From Aquiflexum lacus (lineage in GTDB: Bacteria > Bacteroidota > Bacteroidia > Cytophagales > Cyclobacteriaceae), in assembly GCF_015476655.1 (NCBI RefSeq), contig NZ_JABFHF010000017.1, forward strand, positions 1 to 64,000: 64,000 nucleotides of DNA. The letters are read 5' to 3'. Each line of letters opens with the position of its first letter. Within the stretch, counting starts at the first letter, position 1. Below are positions 55,151 to 62,706 of the stretch, piece by piece. A model generated the notes under the pieces. The model made no database searches and was not told the origin of the DNA. It was given only the letters and a program-made list of their open reading frames with translations. The translations under genes and the position numbers were made by a program.

Positions 55151-56385
55151 GGGATTTTGTAATCCTGACCTCTGTAGGTTATATAATCCTGAGTTGAGGG
55201 TAAATCATTTTTTGCATGAACTATCCCTGCTGTCAGGGCGCAGGCCATTGAGGTACCCGACATGTATCCATAATCATTGTTGGGTAAAGTTGAATAAATA
55301 TCGCTTCCGGGAGCAGCCCATTTGGCACAGGTTCCAAAATTAGAATAAAGTGCAAATCCGGATATATATTGGCAGGTGTAGTCCAACGCTGCCACGGTGA
55401 TAGCTCTTGTTGGATAGGAATAGCTACCAGGAAAATTCAAATTTGCATCACCAAAATCATTTCCCGCTGACATTACTACAAAAACCTTATATAGCTCAGT
55501 AAGCCATTTTATTCTTAAACTTATTGGATTGTCGGTATCAAAGCTCAAATATGGATCCACTGCTCCAAGACATAACATGACTACATCCCCAGGTCTCTTA
55601 TGAATCAACACATGCTCTAAGGCATGAAAAACATATGAGAATCTTCCGATACCACATTCATTTAGGATTTTAACTGATACAAGTTCGGCTCCCATAGATA
55701 TGCCATTCATTCCATACAGATTGCCATTTGTGGATTTTGCAGCAGCTATTCCTGCGCAATGCGTTCCGTGACCATTCTTATCTACCAATGGACTTCCCAA
55801 AGTACTAGGAATGGAAGTTGAAAGTTGACTATTGACATTGAGGTCAGGATGATTCCCATCTATCCCTGTATCAAGAACCCAAATCCTTCTACTACTACTA
55901 TTGGGAACCGGGCCTCCCGATAACAAGACAGCGCAACTTGTATTAAATTGGGTATCATAAGGTTCAAATAATGAGACAAGTTCTCCATTTTGCATCCTTG
56001 GCCTGCTTCTGCCTTGCATCCTTGGTCTACTTCTGCCTTGCATCCTTGGTCTACTCCTTTGGGATGCAGGTCCACTTTGCATTATGATGTCCTCCTCAAG
56101 AAACCCGACATATTGATCAGCCTCTAAACTTGAAATTTTCTCCAATGGAAATTCAGATGTGAATCCAACCTCAAACAAGTAGAAAATGCTTTCAGGGTTG
56201 ATTCCATAAGAAGAACAAAATTCATTTATCTTAGCAATGAGATCTTCTATCTCTTGGCTTTTTGAATTTATAATTTTATTTATATCTCCTCCCATTAAAT
56301 CTTCCTCTGAAATGATGGGATTACTGAATTCTGGTATAAAATAAACAATAATGGGAACTAAGGATTGATTTGATTCGCTTTTCAT
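55141..56385 (-). CDS. S8 family (subtilisin-like) serine peptidase with RSRPRMQG repeats
   Basis: The 414-aa protein has the complete triad: D172 in WVLDTGID, H206 in NGHGTHCAG and S379 in SGTSMACA, with N309 (MSAGND) as the oxyanion Asn. The N-terminal part (about 65-103, YLFEVGFTSEF, YVGFLEEDIIMQ) resembles an I9-type propeptide. Between them is a tandem 8-residue repeat, RSRPRMQG three times (about 110-132). No signal peptide is seen (MKSESNQSLVPIIVYF), so the protein seems intracellular or exported by an unknown route. It converges with the cyclase gene, overlapping it by 10 nt. The partner or substrate is unknown. Confidence 0.9.
   Translation of the reverse strand: MKSESNQSLVPIIVYFIPEFSNPIISEEDLMGGDINKIINSKSQEIEDLIAKINEFCSSYGINPESIFYLFEVGFTSEFPLEKISSLEADQYVGFLEEDIIMQSGPASQRSRPRMQGRSRPRMQGRSRPRMQNGELVSLFEPYDTQFNTSCAVLLSGGPVPNSSSRRIWVLDTGIDGNHPDLNVNSQLSTSIPSTLGSPLVDKNGHGTHCAGIAAAKSTNGNLYGMNGISMGAELVSVKILNECGIGRFSYVFHALEHVLIHKRPGDVVMLCLGAVDPYLSFDTDNPISLRIKWLTELYKVFVVMSAGNDFGDANLNFPGSYSYPTRAITVAALDYTCQYISGFALYSNFGTCAKWAAPGSDIYSTLPNNDYGYMSGTSMACALTAGIVHAKNDLPSTQDYITYRGQDYKIPHL
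55991..56062 (-). repeat. Three 24-nt tandem repeats within the S8 peptidase gene
   Basis: Units start at 55991, 56015 and 56039 on the plus strand (TGCATCCTTGG each) with a 24-nt period, keeping the reading frame and adding RSRPRMQG to the protein each time. Confidence 0.85.
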
Positions 56386-56583
56386 GACTAAAATATTTAT
56401 TGGTGAAAAAAAACTCTAAAAACTTAACTGTCATGAAGTTAATTTATTTTCAAATAAATTTCAAGCATAATTGAATTAAAAAAATACATTTCCACTATTC
56501 TTGCCATTACCCTCAAAATTGTTTACATTCAATCCTCTTTAATATTTGATTTTTAGATTGTTAACTCCTCTAATTCATTGCTT

Positions 56584-56913
56584 ATGAATGTTGATCCAAG
56601 ACATAGAATACAATTGGCAGTATTGTTTTTCAGTCTGATATTCCTTTTATCAGCCTGTTCTAACTTAAGGGTAGTAGCCAAATATGATTCTGACAACCCA
56701 GTACCAACAACAGTCACAAAGGTCTCCTATTTTTGGGGATTGAGACAGCCTGTGGATGTAAGGACAGACCCCAGTTGCAAGTCGATCTGCCAAGTCACTT
56801 CAAAAACGAATGCAGGTCAAATCATTGTTTCATTTATCACTTTGGGGATTGTTGTGCCCCAGACCTTAGAGTATTTCTGTTGTGCAGAAGAACCTAAACC
56901 AGGAGAAATTTAA
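56584..56913 (+). CDS. Small lipoprotein of unknown function
   Basis: The product is about 109 aa from the ATG at 56584 (a TTG two codons upstream is less likely). It has a signal peptide with lipobox (FLLSACS). The mature part has four cysteines (DPSCKSICQ, YFCCAEE), likely disulfide-bonded in the periplasm, and a hydrophobic stretch (IIVSFITLGIVVPQTL) that could be a second membrane segment. The flavoprotein gene starts 11 nt after its stop, so they are probably cotranscribed. Confidence 0.75.
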   Translation: MNVDPRHRIQLAVLFFSLIFLLSACSNLRVVAKYDSDNPVPTTVTKVSYFWGLRQPVDVRTDPSCKSICQVTSKTNAGQIIVSFITLGIVVPQTLEYFCCAEEPKPGEI

Positions 56914-56924
56914 ACCGATAAGCC

Positions 56925-58547
56925 ATGCCATTCCCAGCCGGAGTCAGACCTTGGAAGATCAAGGAATTCACCAACGTACACCAGAATTTCACCCAACCTT
57001 TGGATGAAGACCAATCATTTGACATGTTTTTGGATGACCCTTCATTTCAAAACCTGGATCAGCTATCACAGTACAATAAATGCACAGAGAATTTTCAATG
57101 GATCATCAAACACTGCCTTGAAAAACAATTGAACGTCAGGGCTATGGGCAGTGGATGGTCCCTCAGTAAAGCTGCGGTAAGCGAAGATGCCCTTATCAAT
57201 ACCAAGAGACTCCGCCATAAATTTTTGTTGGGTTCGGAAAATTTCGATCAGGAGTTTTTGAGTAACGGCGGAAAAACCGAAGATTACCGCTTTCTCCAAT
57301 GCGGCAATACCATCATCAATATCAACGAATATCTCGAAAAGCAATGTCAACCTGCAAAATGCATCAAGGTCAGTGGTGGCAGTAATGGTCAGACCATTGT
57401 CGGTGCTTTTTCAACAGGTACGCATGGTGCTGCAGTATTTTCTGGAGCACTTCCTGACATGGTGGTTGGTTTACATGTCATCACTGGATCTGATAGGCAT
57501 ATTTATGTAGAAAGAGCTTCCCGTAAAATCACTTCCCATATTTTTCATCAAAAGATAGGGGCAGAAGTATTTATAGACGATGCACTTTTTAATGCCATTT
57601 TGGTCAGTTTTGGAAGCTTTGGGATTATCCATGGCGTATTGGTGGAAGTAGAAGACAAATTTCTATTGGAACAAAAACTGCAACGCATACCTTTTGATCA
57701 AAAAATGGCTGAAGCAGTAACCAATATGGATTTTGATTTGATCCAGGATAAACTCAAATACACTTGGAATGATCCTGCCAATCATCTTTACCATTTTGAA
57801 ATGGCGGTCAATCCACATGATTTTGAATTCAACCACCCGGAAAAAGGTGCCTATTTCAGGTCTATGTTCAAAGTGTCCTACAGAGATGATTATAAAAAGA
57901 TTGACCATATCACGGATGGATTTACTTATGGTGATGATACATTGGGTTTGATCCAATCGGCTTTGGATGGAGTCCAATCTACTGTAGGGTTTCTCAACCG
58001 TGCCTTGGTACCCAAGTTGGTCAATTCCTTATTTGATATGGCATACAGTAGGCCGGAGGATCTGATAGGGACGATTAGTGAAACTTTTACAAATACCCGA
58101 TTTAGAGGGAAAGTCTTCAGTGCAGCCATTTGTCTGGATACCAAAGACGTGGTTAAGGCCTTGCAACATTGTCTTGAGATCAATAAGTCCTGCAAACTGG
58201 CAGGTATTCTTGCCTTTAGGTTTGTAAAAGGGTCAGACGCAACGCTAGGATTTACTAAATTTCCAAAATCTGTGGTGATGGAATTGGATGGGGTAGATGC
58301 AGCAATTAATCATCAGTTTTATAAAATGATGTTGGAAGCTTTGGAGGCAGAAGGTATCAAATATAGTATTCATTGGGGAAAAATTAACAGGGTACTTACA
58401 CCAGAAAGGTTGCAGTATATCTATGGAAAAGAAAGATTGGATGCTTGGAAAAAACAACGATCAAGGGTGATGACTCCTGAAACACAAAACATATTCAACA
58501 ATGAACTGATGCAGTCCTGCGGATTGGACGAATGTTGGCATGGATAA
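56925..58547 (+). CDS. FAD-binding sugar-lactone-oxidase-like oxidoreductase
   Basis: The 540-aa flavoprotein has an N-terminal FAD-binding PCMH domain: VRAMGSGWSL (72-81), VSGGSNGQTIVGAFSTGTHG and SFGSFGIIHGVLVEVED. The C-terminal part resembles D-arabinono-1,4-lactone oxidase (IHWGKINRVL with conserved His-Trp). In aldonolactone oxidases the motif is usually GSGHS, whose His binds FAD covalently; here it is GSGWS with Trp78, so FAD should be noncovalent. No signal peptide is seen. It likely oxidises a sugar lactone or polyol, but the substrate is not known. It is coupled to the small lipoprotein upstream. Confidence 0.85.
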   Translation: MPFPAGVRPWKIKEFTNVHQNFTQPLDEDQSFDMFLDDPSFQNLDQLSQYNKCTENFQWIIKHCLEKQLNVRAMGSGWSLSKAAVSEDALINTKRLRHKFLLGSENFDQEFLSNGGKTEDYRFLQCGNTIININEYLEKQCQPAKCIKVSGGSNGQTIVGAFSTGTHGAAVFSGALPDMVVGLHVITGSDRHIYVERASRKITSHIFHQKIGAEVFIDDALFNAILVSFGSFGIIHGVLVEVEDKFLLEQKLQRIPFDQKMAEAVTNMDFDLIQDKLKYTWNDPANHLYHFEMAVNPHDFEFNHPEKGAYFRSMFKVSYRDDYKKIDHITDGFTYGDDTLGLIQSALDGVQSTVGFLNRALVPKLVNSLFDMAYSRPEDLIGTISETFTNTRFRGKVFSAAICLDTKDVVKALQHCLEINKSCKLAGILAFRFVKGSDATLGFTKFPKSVVMELDGVDAAINHQFYKMMLEALEAEGIKYSIHWGKINRVLTPERLQYIYGKERLDAWKKQRSRVMTPETQNIFNNELMQSCGLDECWHG

Positions 58548-58667
58548 AAACAATATTTAGCTAATGCCCTTTATTATCATCACCTTTCTACCGGAGTAAG
58601 AATCACCCAATCCAAATAATTCATTTTTGGATCTTCTTTTCCACCTACAAAAATAATAAATAGCATT

Positions 58668-58865
58668 ATGAAAATCATTGGAGTATTAGGCTTCCTAGCC
58701 TTATCATTGGCCTTTGGCTGCAATAACAAACCTGCAAAGGAAACAGTAAAAGAGACTACAATCGAAGTCAAAACTGAAAAAGAAGCAGATACCCAGATAA
58801 AAATCAGTTCTGATGGAGGCTCGGTAAAAACCAAAAAGCTGGAAGTTGAGATCAAAAAGGATTAA
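58668..58865 (+). CDS. Small charged lipoprotein
   Basis: The 65-aa product has a signal peptide and lipobox (LSLAFGC), then a highly charged mature part rich in Lys, Glu and Thr (KPAKETVKETTIEVKTEK). It has no known domain. A clear terminator follows 10 nt past the stop, which supports a real short gene. Confidence 0.7.
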   Translation: MKIIGVLGFLALSLAFGCNNKPAKETVKETTIEVKTEKEADTQIKISSDGGSVKTKKLEVEIKKD

Positions 58866-58874
58866 AAGTTAAAA

Positions 58875-58907
58875 AAAACCGAATCAAGGATTCGGTTTTT
58901 ATATTTT
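58875..58907. terminator. Bidirectional terminator between small lipoprotein and higA
   Basis: AACCGAATC (58877-58885) pairs with GATTCGGTT (58889-58897) around an AAG loop, with A-runs before and T-runs after, so it can end both the small lipoprotein gene and the minus-strand higBA unit. Confidence 0.8.
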
Positions 58908-58926
58908 TTATGTGCTCGATTTTACA

Positions 58927-59310
58927 TCAAGAGCCAATGTTAAGATCATATTTTTTAACTAGGGTATCTACTGGAATGTGAAGCAATTCGCTGAATTTAC
59001 GGATCATAGTTATAGATAGTGCCTGTTTGTAGTTAAGCACTTTGCTTACAGTCCCTTTATCACCATATACTTTAGCCAAGTCTGTTGAATTGTAGCCAAA
59101 ATCCTCCATCCTGATTTTAATTGTTTCAATCGGATCTACATCAGGTAAATCAGAATTTTGATTCTCAAATTCAGAAATAAGATGCGCCAAAAGAAGCTTT
59201 TCTTTATGTTTTATTGTTCCTTTTGGTGCATGCTTAACTTCTGAATACCTCGCTACGGCATTTTCATATTCTTGGTCTGTCTCAATCAAAAACCAATTTT
59301 GGTAGCTCAT
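58927..59310 (-). CDS. higA: HigA-type antitoxin with C-terminal helix-turn-helix
   Basis: The 127-aa protein has an N-terminal toxin-binding part with a conserved acidic helix (HKEKLLLAHLISEFENQN, DPIETIKIRMEDFGY). A DNA-binding XRE domain follows (NSTDLAKVYGDKGTVSKV, NYKQALSITMIRKFSELLHI). This corresponds to COG5499-type HigA. It lies 29 nt after higB, the toxin-first order that defines HigBA. Probably it binds and neutralises HigB and represses the operon. Confidence 0.88.
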   Translation of the reverse strand: MSYQNWFLIETDQEYENAVARYSEVKHAPKGTIKHKEKLLLAHLISEFENQNSDLPDVDPIETIKIRMEDFGYNSTDLAKVYGDKGTVSKVLNYKQALSITMIRKFSELLHIPVDTLVKKYDLNIGS

Positions 59311-59339
59311 TTTTTTCTAATCTTTAATTTCTATTTTAA

Positions 59340-59633
59340 TCAAATAGTTTCGGCATCAATTTCGTCGTATTCTGAATGGGTACCGATGAACCTAACTTCA
59401 ACAATTCCATCCTCATATTCAACTTCAATAATCAACCGATATTTGTTAACGACAATCTTAAATCTAGCCCTATTATTTTTGATGATCTTGGCATTGGGAA
59501 AATCTTGAAGAACATCTGTACTTTTTTTCCAAATTGCCTTTGAAGTTATCATTTTCCATACTTTAAGGCTTTTGGCTGAATCAGCATGCTTTATAACAAA
59601 TTTATCCAACTTTCTGGACAATATGATTTTCAT
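59340..59633 (-). CDS. higB: HigB-type mRNA interferase toxin
   Basis: The 97-aa product is a RelE-fold HigB (PF09907-like): [38 protein letters not shown] and [14 protein letters not shown] are typical, including the final GTHxEYD motif. It would cut mRNA on the ribosome when HigA is lost. It precedes its antitoxin in the same operon. In this window it is the only toxin-antitoxin pair that seems intact. Confidence 0.9.
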   Translation of the reverse strand: MKIILSRKLDKFVIKHADSAKSLKVWKMITSKAIWKKSTDVLQDFPNAKIIKNNRARFKIVVNKYRLIIEVEYEDGIVEVRFIGTHSEYDEIDAETI

Positions 59634-59738
59634 TATTTAAATTTTACATCGTTTTCTAATAACCTATTCTTATCTAGTTAAACTGATATTTTTTACGATT
59701 CTTACTCAATTTTAATTTTAAAATTTAGTAAAATTATC

Positions 59739-59767
59739 AAATAGTTGGTAAGTTACCAACTATTTTT
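59739..59767. terminator. Hairpin terminator between higB and the 2-oxoacid oxidoreductase operon
   Basis: AAATAGTTGG (59739-59748) pairs with CCAACTATTT (59756-59765), followed by T's on the plus strand and by an A-rich flank. It lies about 75 nt past the stop of the beta-subunit gene on the minus strand and could end that operon. Confidence 0.6.
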
Positions 59768-59840
59768 AATATAATTTAACATTGGGCACCTAACTTTCCT
59801 AACCTAAAATATCCTATTGATTCAGAGTCAATTAATCATT

Positions 59841-60893
59841 TCACCTGAAATTCCGATTAATTCCCTCCAAAATTTCCTCTCCTGGACATAAATCCTTTTC
59901 TGTCAATTTATTTAGTGGGGTTTTACAGGTCTTCAAAGTACCATGAAGGTCATTCCATTCTGTATTGACATAAAGGAGGCCGGTCAGAATCTCATTTTTC
60001 AGTCTTGCCTGTTGCAGGGCGTTTACAACAGATACCCTGTCTTCGGGATCCCAATCTGTTGCCAGTTTGTTAAGCTGAATGATAGAACCATCATGCAATG
60101 CTACTTTAGTGGATTTGCCCTGATCGTATTTGGTGGTGATGATTGGCATTTCAGGAACAAAATCCAAGGTAGAAGTTGCCTCTATATGCTGTCTGACATA
60201 ATCATAAGACTTGGTCGACCCGGCATTATTGTTAAAGGTTACACAAGGCGAAATGACATTGATAAAGGCAAAACCTTTATGGTGCATGGCTGCTTTAATG
60301 ATGGGTACCAATTGTTGTTTATCCCCGCTGAAACTCTGGGCCACAAATGGAGCACCCAACTCTATCGCCAAACTTGCCAAATCGATGGCCTGAAATGGAT
60401 TGACGGAGCCTGCTTTGCTTTTAGAACCCTGATCAGCAGTGGCAGAATCCTGGCCTTTGGTCAGCCCGTAACAGCCGTTGTTCATGACTATATAGACCAT
60501 GTTGAGATTTCTACGGATCACATGGACAAATTGCCCCATGCCAATGGATGCAGAATCACCATCTCCGGAAACCCCAAAATATACCATGTCTTTATTGGAC
60601 ATGCTCGCACCTGTGGCAACAGAAGGCATCCTGCCATGGACAGAGTTAAAGCCATGGGAATTGCCCAAAAAGTAGGTTGGTGTTTTGGAAGAACATCCGA
60701 TTCCGGAAATCTTGGCAACTTTGTGTGGTTCTACTGACATCTCGAAGCAGGCCTGTACAATGGCCGCACTGATGCTATCATGGCCACAGCCAGCGCAAAG
60801 CGTAGACAAAGGACCTTCATATTCCTTAATGGTATATCCAATTTTATTTTTTGGCAGTTTGGGGTGTTTAAACTGTGGTTTTAGATAACTCAT
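59841..60893 (-). CDS. 2-oxoacid:ferredoxin oxidoreductase, beta subunit
   Basis: The 350-aa product has LCAGCGHDSISAAIVQAC and ISGIGCSSKTPTYF, then the TPP-binding GDGDSASIGMGQFVHVIRRN with NNGCYGLTKGQ. These are characteristic of the KorB/OforB beta subunit. It holds TPP and probably a 4Fe-4S cluster, and decarboxylates a 2-oxoacid such as 2-oxoglutarate to the acyl-CoA with ferredoxin as acceptor. Its start overlaps the end of the alpha subunit by 26 nt. Confidence 0.92.
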   Translation of the reverse strand: MSYLKPQFKHPKLPKNKIGYTIKEYEGPLSTLCAGCGHDSISAAIVQACFEMSVEPHKVAKISGIGCSSKTPTYFLGNSHGFNSVHGRMPSVATGASMSNKDMVYFGVSGDGDSASIGMGQFVHVIRRNLNMVYIVMNNGCYGLTKGQDSATADQGSKSKAGSVNPFQAIDLASLAIELGAPFVAQSFSGDKQQLVPIIKAAMHHKGFAFINVISPCVTFNNNAGSTKSYDYVRQHIEATSTLDFVPEMPIITTKYDQGKSTKVALHDGSIIQLNKLATDWDPEDRVSVVNALQQARLKNEILTGLLYVNTEWNDLHGTLKTCKTPLNKLTEKDLCPGEEILEGINRNFR

Positions 60894-62706
60894 GGTCTAG
60901 GTTTTTAGTTTGTTGAAGGTAGATTGTAATCTGGTTTTTGATGGCATCTGCTGTAATCGGCATGCCATCATAATTCAGGACAGGTATCAGTTTGGCAGGA
61001 TTGGTTTCCATCTCTATCATCATCATGCTGCGCATCTGTGCATCTCTGTTTTGTTCTATGACAAAAACCAATTCATGAGTTTTGATAAATTCCAACACCT
61101 CAGCACCAAAGGGGAATGCTTTGATCCGAATGGCATCCACGACAATGTCATTTTGTAGAAGTAAGTCTTTTGCTTCTTCGGATGAAAAGGTTGAGGTACC
61201 AAAGAATAAAATTCCATAAGGGCTCTGATTTTTCTTTTGATACAACTTTGCAGAAGGGACTATTTTCTTTGCAGTTTTCCATTTAACCATCAATCGGTCC
61301 ATATTTCTTTTATAGGCTGCTCCATCTTCAGTGTATGCAGCATATTCATCCCGTGAAGTACCCCTGGTGAAAAAAGCTCCTTTTGTAGGGTGGGTTCCGG
61401 GATAAGTTCGAAATGGAATACCATCTCCATCTACATCCAAGTATCTTCCAAATCTACCAACGTGTTCCAGTTCTTCGGCATTCAATACTTTACCACGATC
61501 ATATTTTCTTTTATCATTCCATTCAAAAGGTTCACTGATATGGTCATTCATTCCCAAGTCCAGATCAGTCATCACCATGATGGGTGTTTGCAGTCTCTCT
61601 GCTAGGTCAAAACTTTGCGCTGTCATTTCAAAACATTCCTTGGGCGTGCTTGGCAAAAGCAAAACATGTTTGGTGTCTCCATGGGATGCATAAGCTGCAA
61701 GCATCAGGTCCGGTTGCTGCGTTCTTGTAGGCATTCCGGTACTTGGTCCTGCCCGCTGCACATCTACCAAGACTGCGGGGACTTCTGCAAAATAGGCCAA
61801 GCCAATGAATTCATTCATCAAAGAAACTCCCGGGCCACTTGTGGCAGTAAATGCTCTTGCCCCGTTCCAATTGGAACCAATGACCATTCCCATGGCCGCC
61901 AGTTCATCCTCTGCTTGAATAATCGCAAATTTTTTTTCCCCGGTTTCGGGGTCAGTTCTGTATTCTTCACAATAATGTTCAAAAGCTTCTGCTACTGAGG
62001 TGGAAGGTGTAATAGGGTACCATGCCATGACCGTTGCCCCACCATACACTGCACCCAAACCACAGGCAGTATTGCCATCAATAAGAATTTTACCTTTTAA
62101 TAGATTTTTTCTTTCCAGTCTAAATGGAAGTGGAAAGTCAAAGTTTGCTTCTACGAAGTCCATACCTAATTTTAAGGCAATGTGATTGGCTTCAATCAAT
62201 GAGGCTTTTCCTTCAAACTGTTCACCGACCAACTTTTCTATTTCTTCTATTTCCAGATTGATCAATTTGGCCAAAGCGCCAACATAAATGATGTTTTTTA
62301 GCAATTGGCGTTTTCTAGGATCAGAAAATGCCTGATTTGACATTTCCATCATCGGTACACCCAAATAATGAATATCCTCCCTGACAAGCGTTTCAGGCAG
62401 CTTTTTGGTACTGTCATACATGAAATAGCCCCCCGACTTGACGCTCTTGACATCCTGTGCCATACTTTGTGGATTGACAGATACCATCAGGTCGATGCCT
62501 TCTCTTCTTCCCAAATAGCCTTTTTCACTTACCCTTACCTCATACCAAGTGGGTAAGCCTTGGATATTGGAAGGGAAGATGTTTTTGGGTGTAACAGGTA
62601 TACCCATTCTGAAAATTGCTTTTGCAAATAGGTAATTGGCACTCGCCGAACCCGTTCCGTTTACGTTGGCGAAACGGACAATAAAATCATTAATGGATTG
62701 ACTCAT
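60868..62706 (-). CDS. 2-oxoacid:ferredoxin oxidoreductase, fused gamma-alpha subunit
   Basis: From the ATG at 62706 the protein is about 612 aa; a longer start from 62808 adds residues that translate the end of the upstream gene. It has an N-terminal gamma domain (about 1-190, VRFANVNGTGSASANYLFAK) and an alpha domain (ILIDGNTACGLGAVYGGATVMAWYPITPST, TATSGPGVSLMNEFIGLA). The fusion is usual for this enzyme in aerobic and marine Bacteroidota. Its ATG overlaps the stop of the flavoprotein gene upstream as ATGA, so translation is probably coupled. Confidence 0.92.
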   Translation of the reverse strand: MSQSINDFIVRFANVNGTGSASANYLFAKAIFRMGIPVTPKNIFPSNIQGLPTWYEVRVSEKGYLGRREGIDLMVSVNPQSMAQDVKSVKSGGYFMYDSTKKLPETLVREDIHYLGVPMMEMSNQAFSDPRKRQLLKNIIYVGALAKLINLEIEEIEKLVGEQFEGKASLIEANHIALKLGMDFVEANFDFPLPFRLERKNLLKGKILIDGNTACGLGAVYGGATVMAWYPITPSTSVAEAFEHYCEEYRTDPETGEKKFAIIQAEDELAAMGMVIGSNWNGARAFTATSGPGVSLMNEFIGLAYFAEVPAVLVDVQRAGPSTGMPTRTQQPDLMLAAYASHGDTKHVLLLPSTPKECFEMTAQSFDLAERLQTPIMVMTDLDLGMNDHISEPFEWNDKRKYDRGKVLNAEELEHVGRFGRYLDVDGDGIPFRTYPGTHPTKGAFFTRGTSRDEYAAYTEDGAAYKRNMDRLMVKWKTAKKIVPSAKLYQKKNQSPYGILFFGTSTFSSEEAKDLLLQNDIVVDAIRIKAFPFGAEVLEFIKTHELVFVIEQNRDAQMRSMMMIEMETNPAKLIPVLNYDGMPITADAIKNQITIYLQQTKNLDHELSKTTV

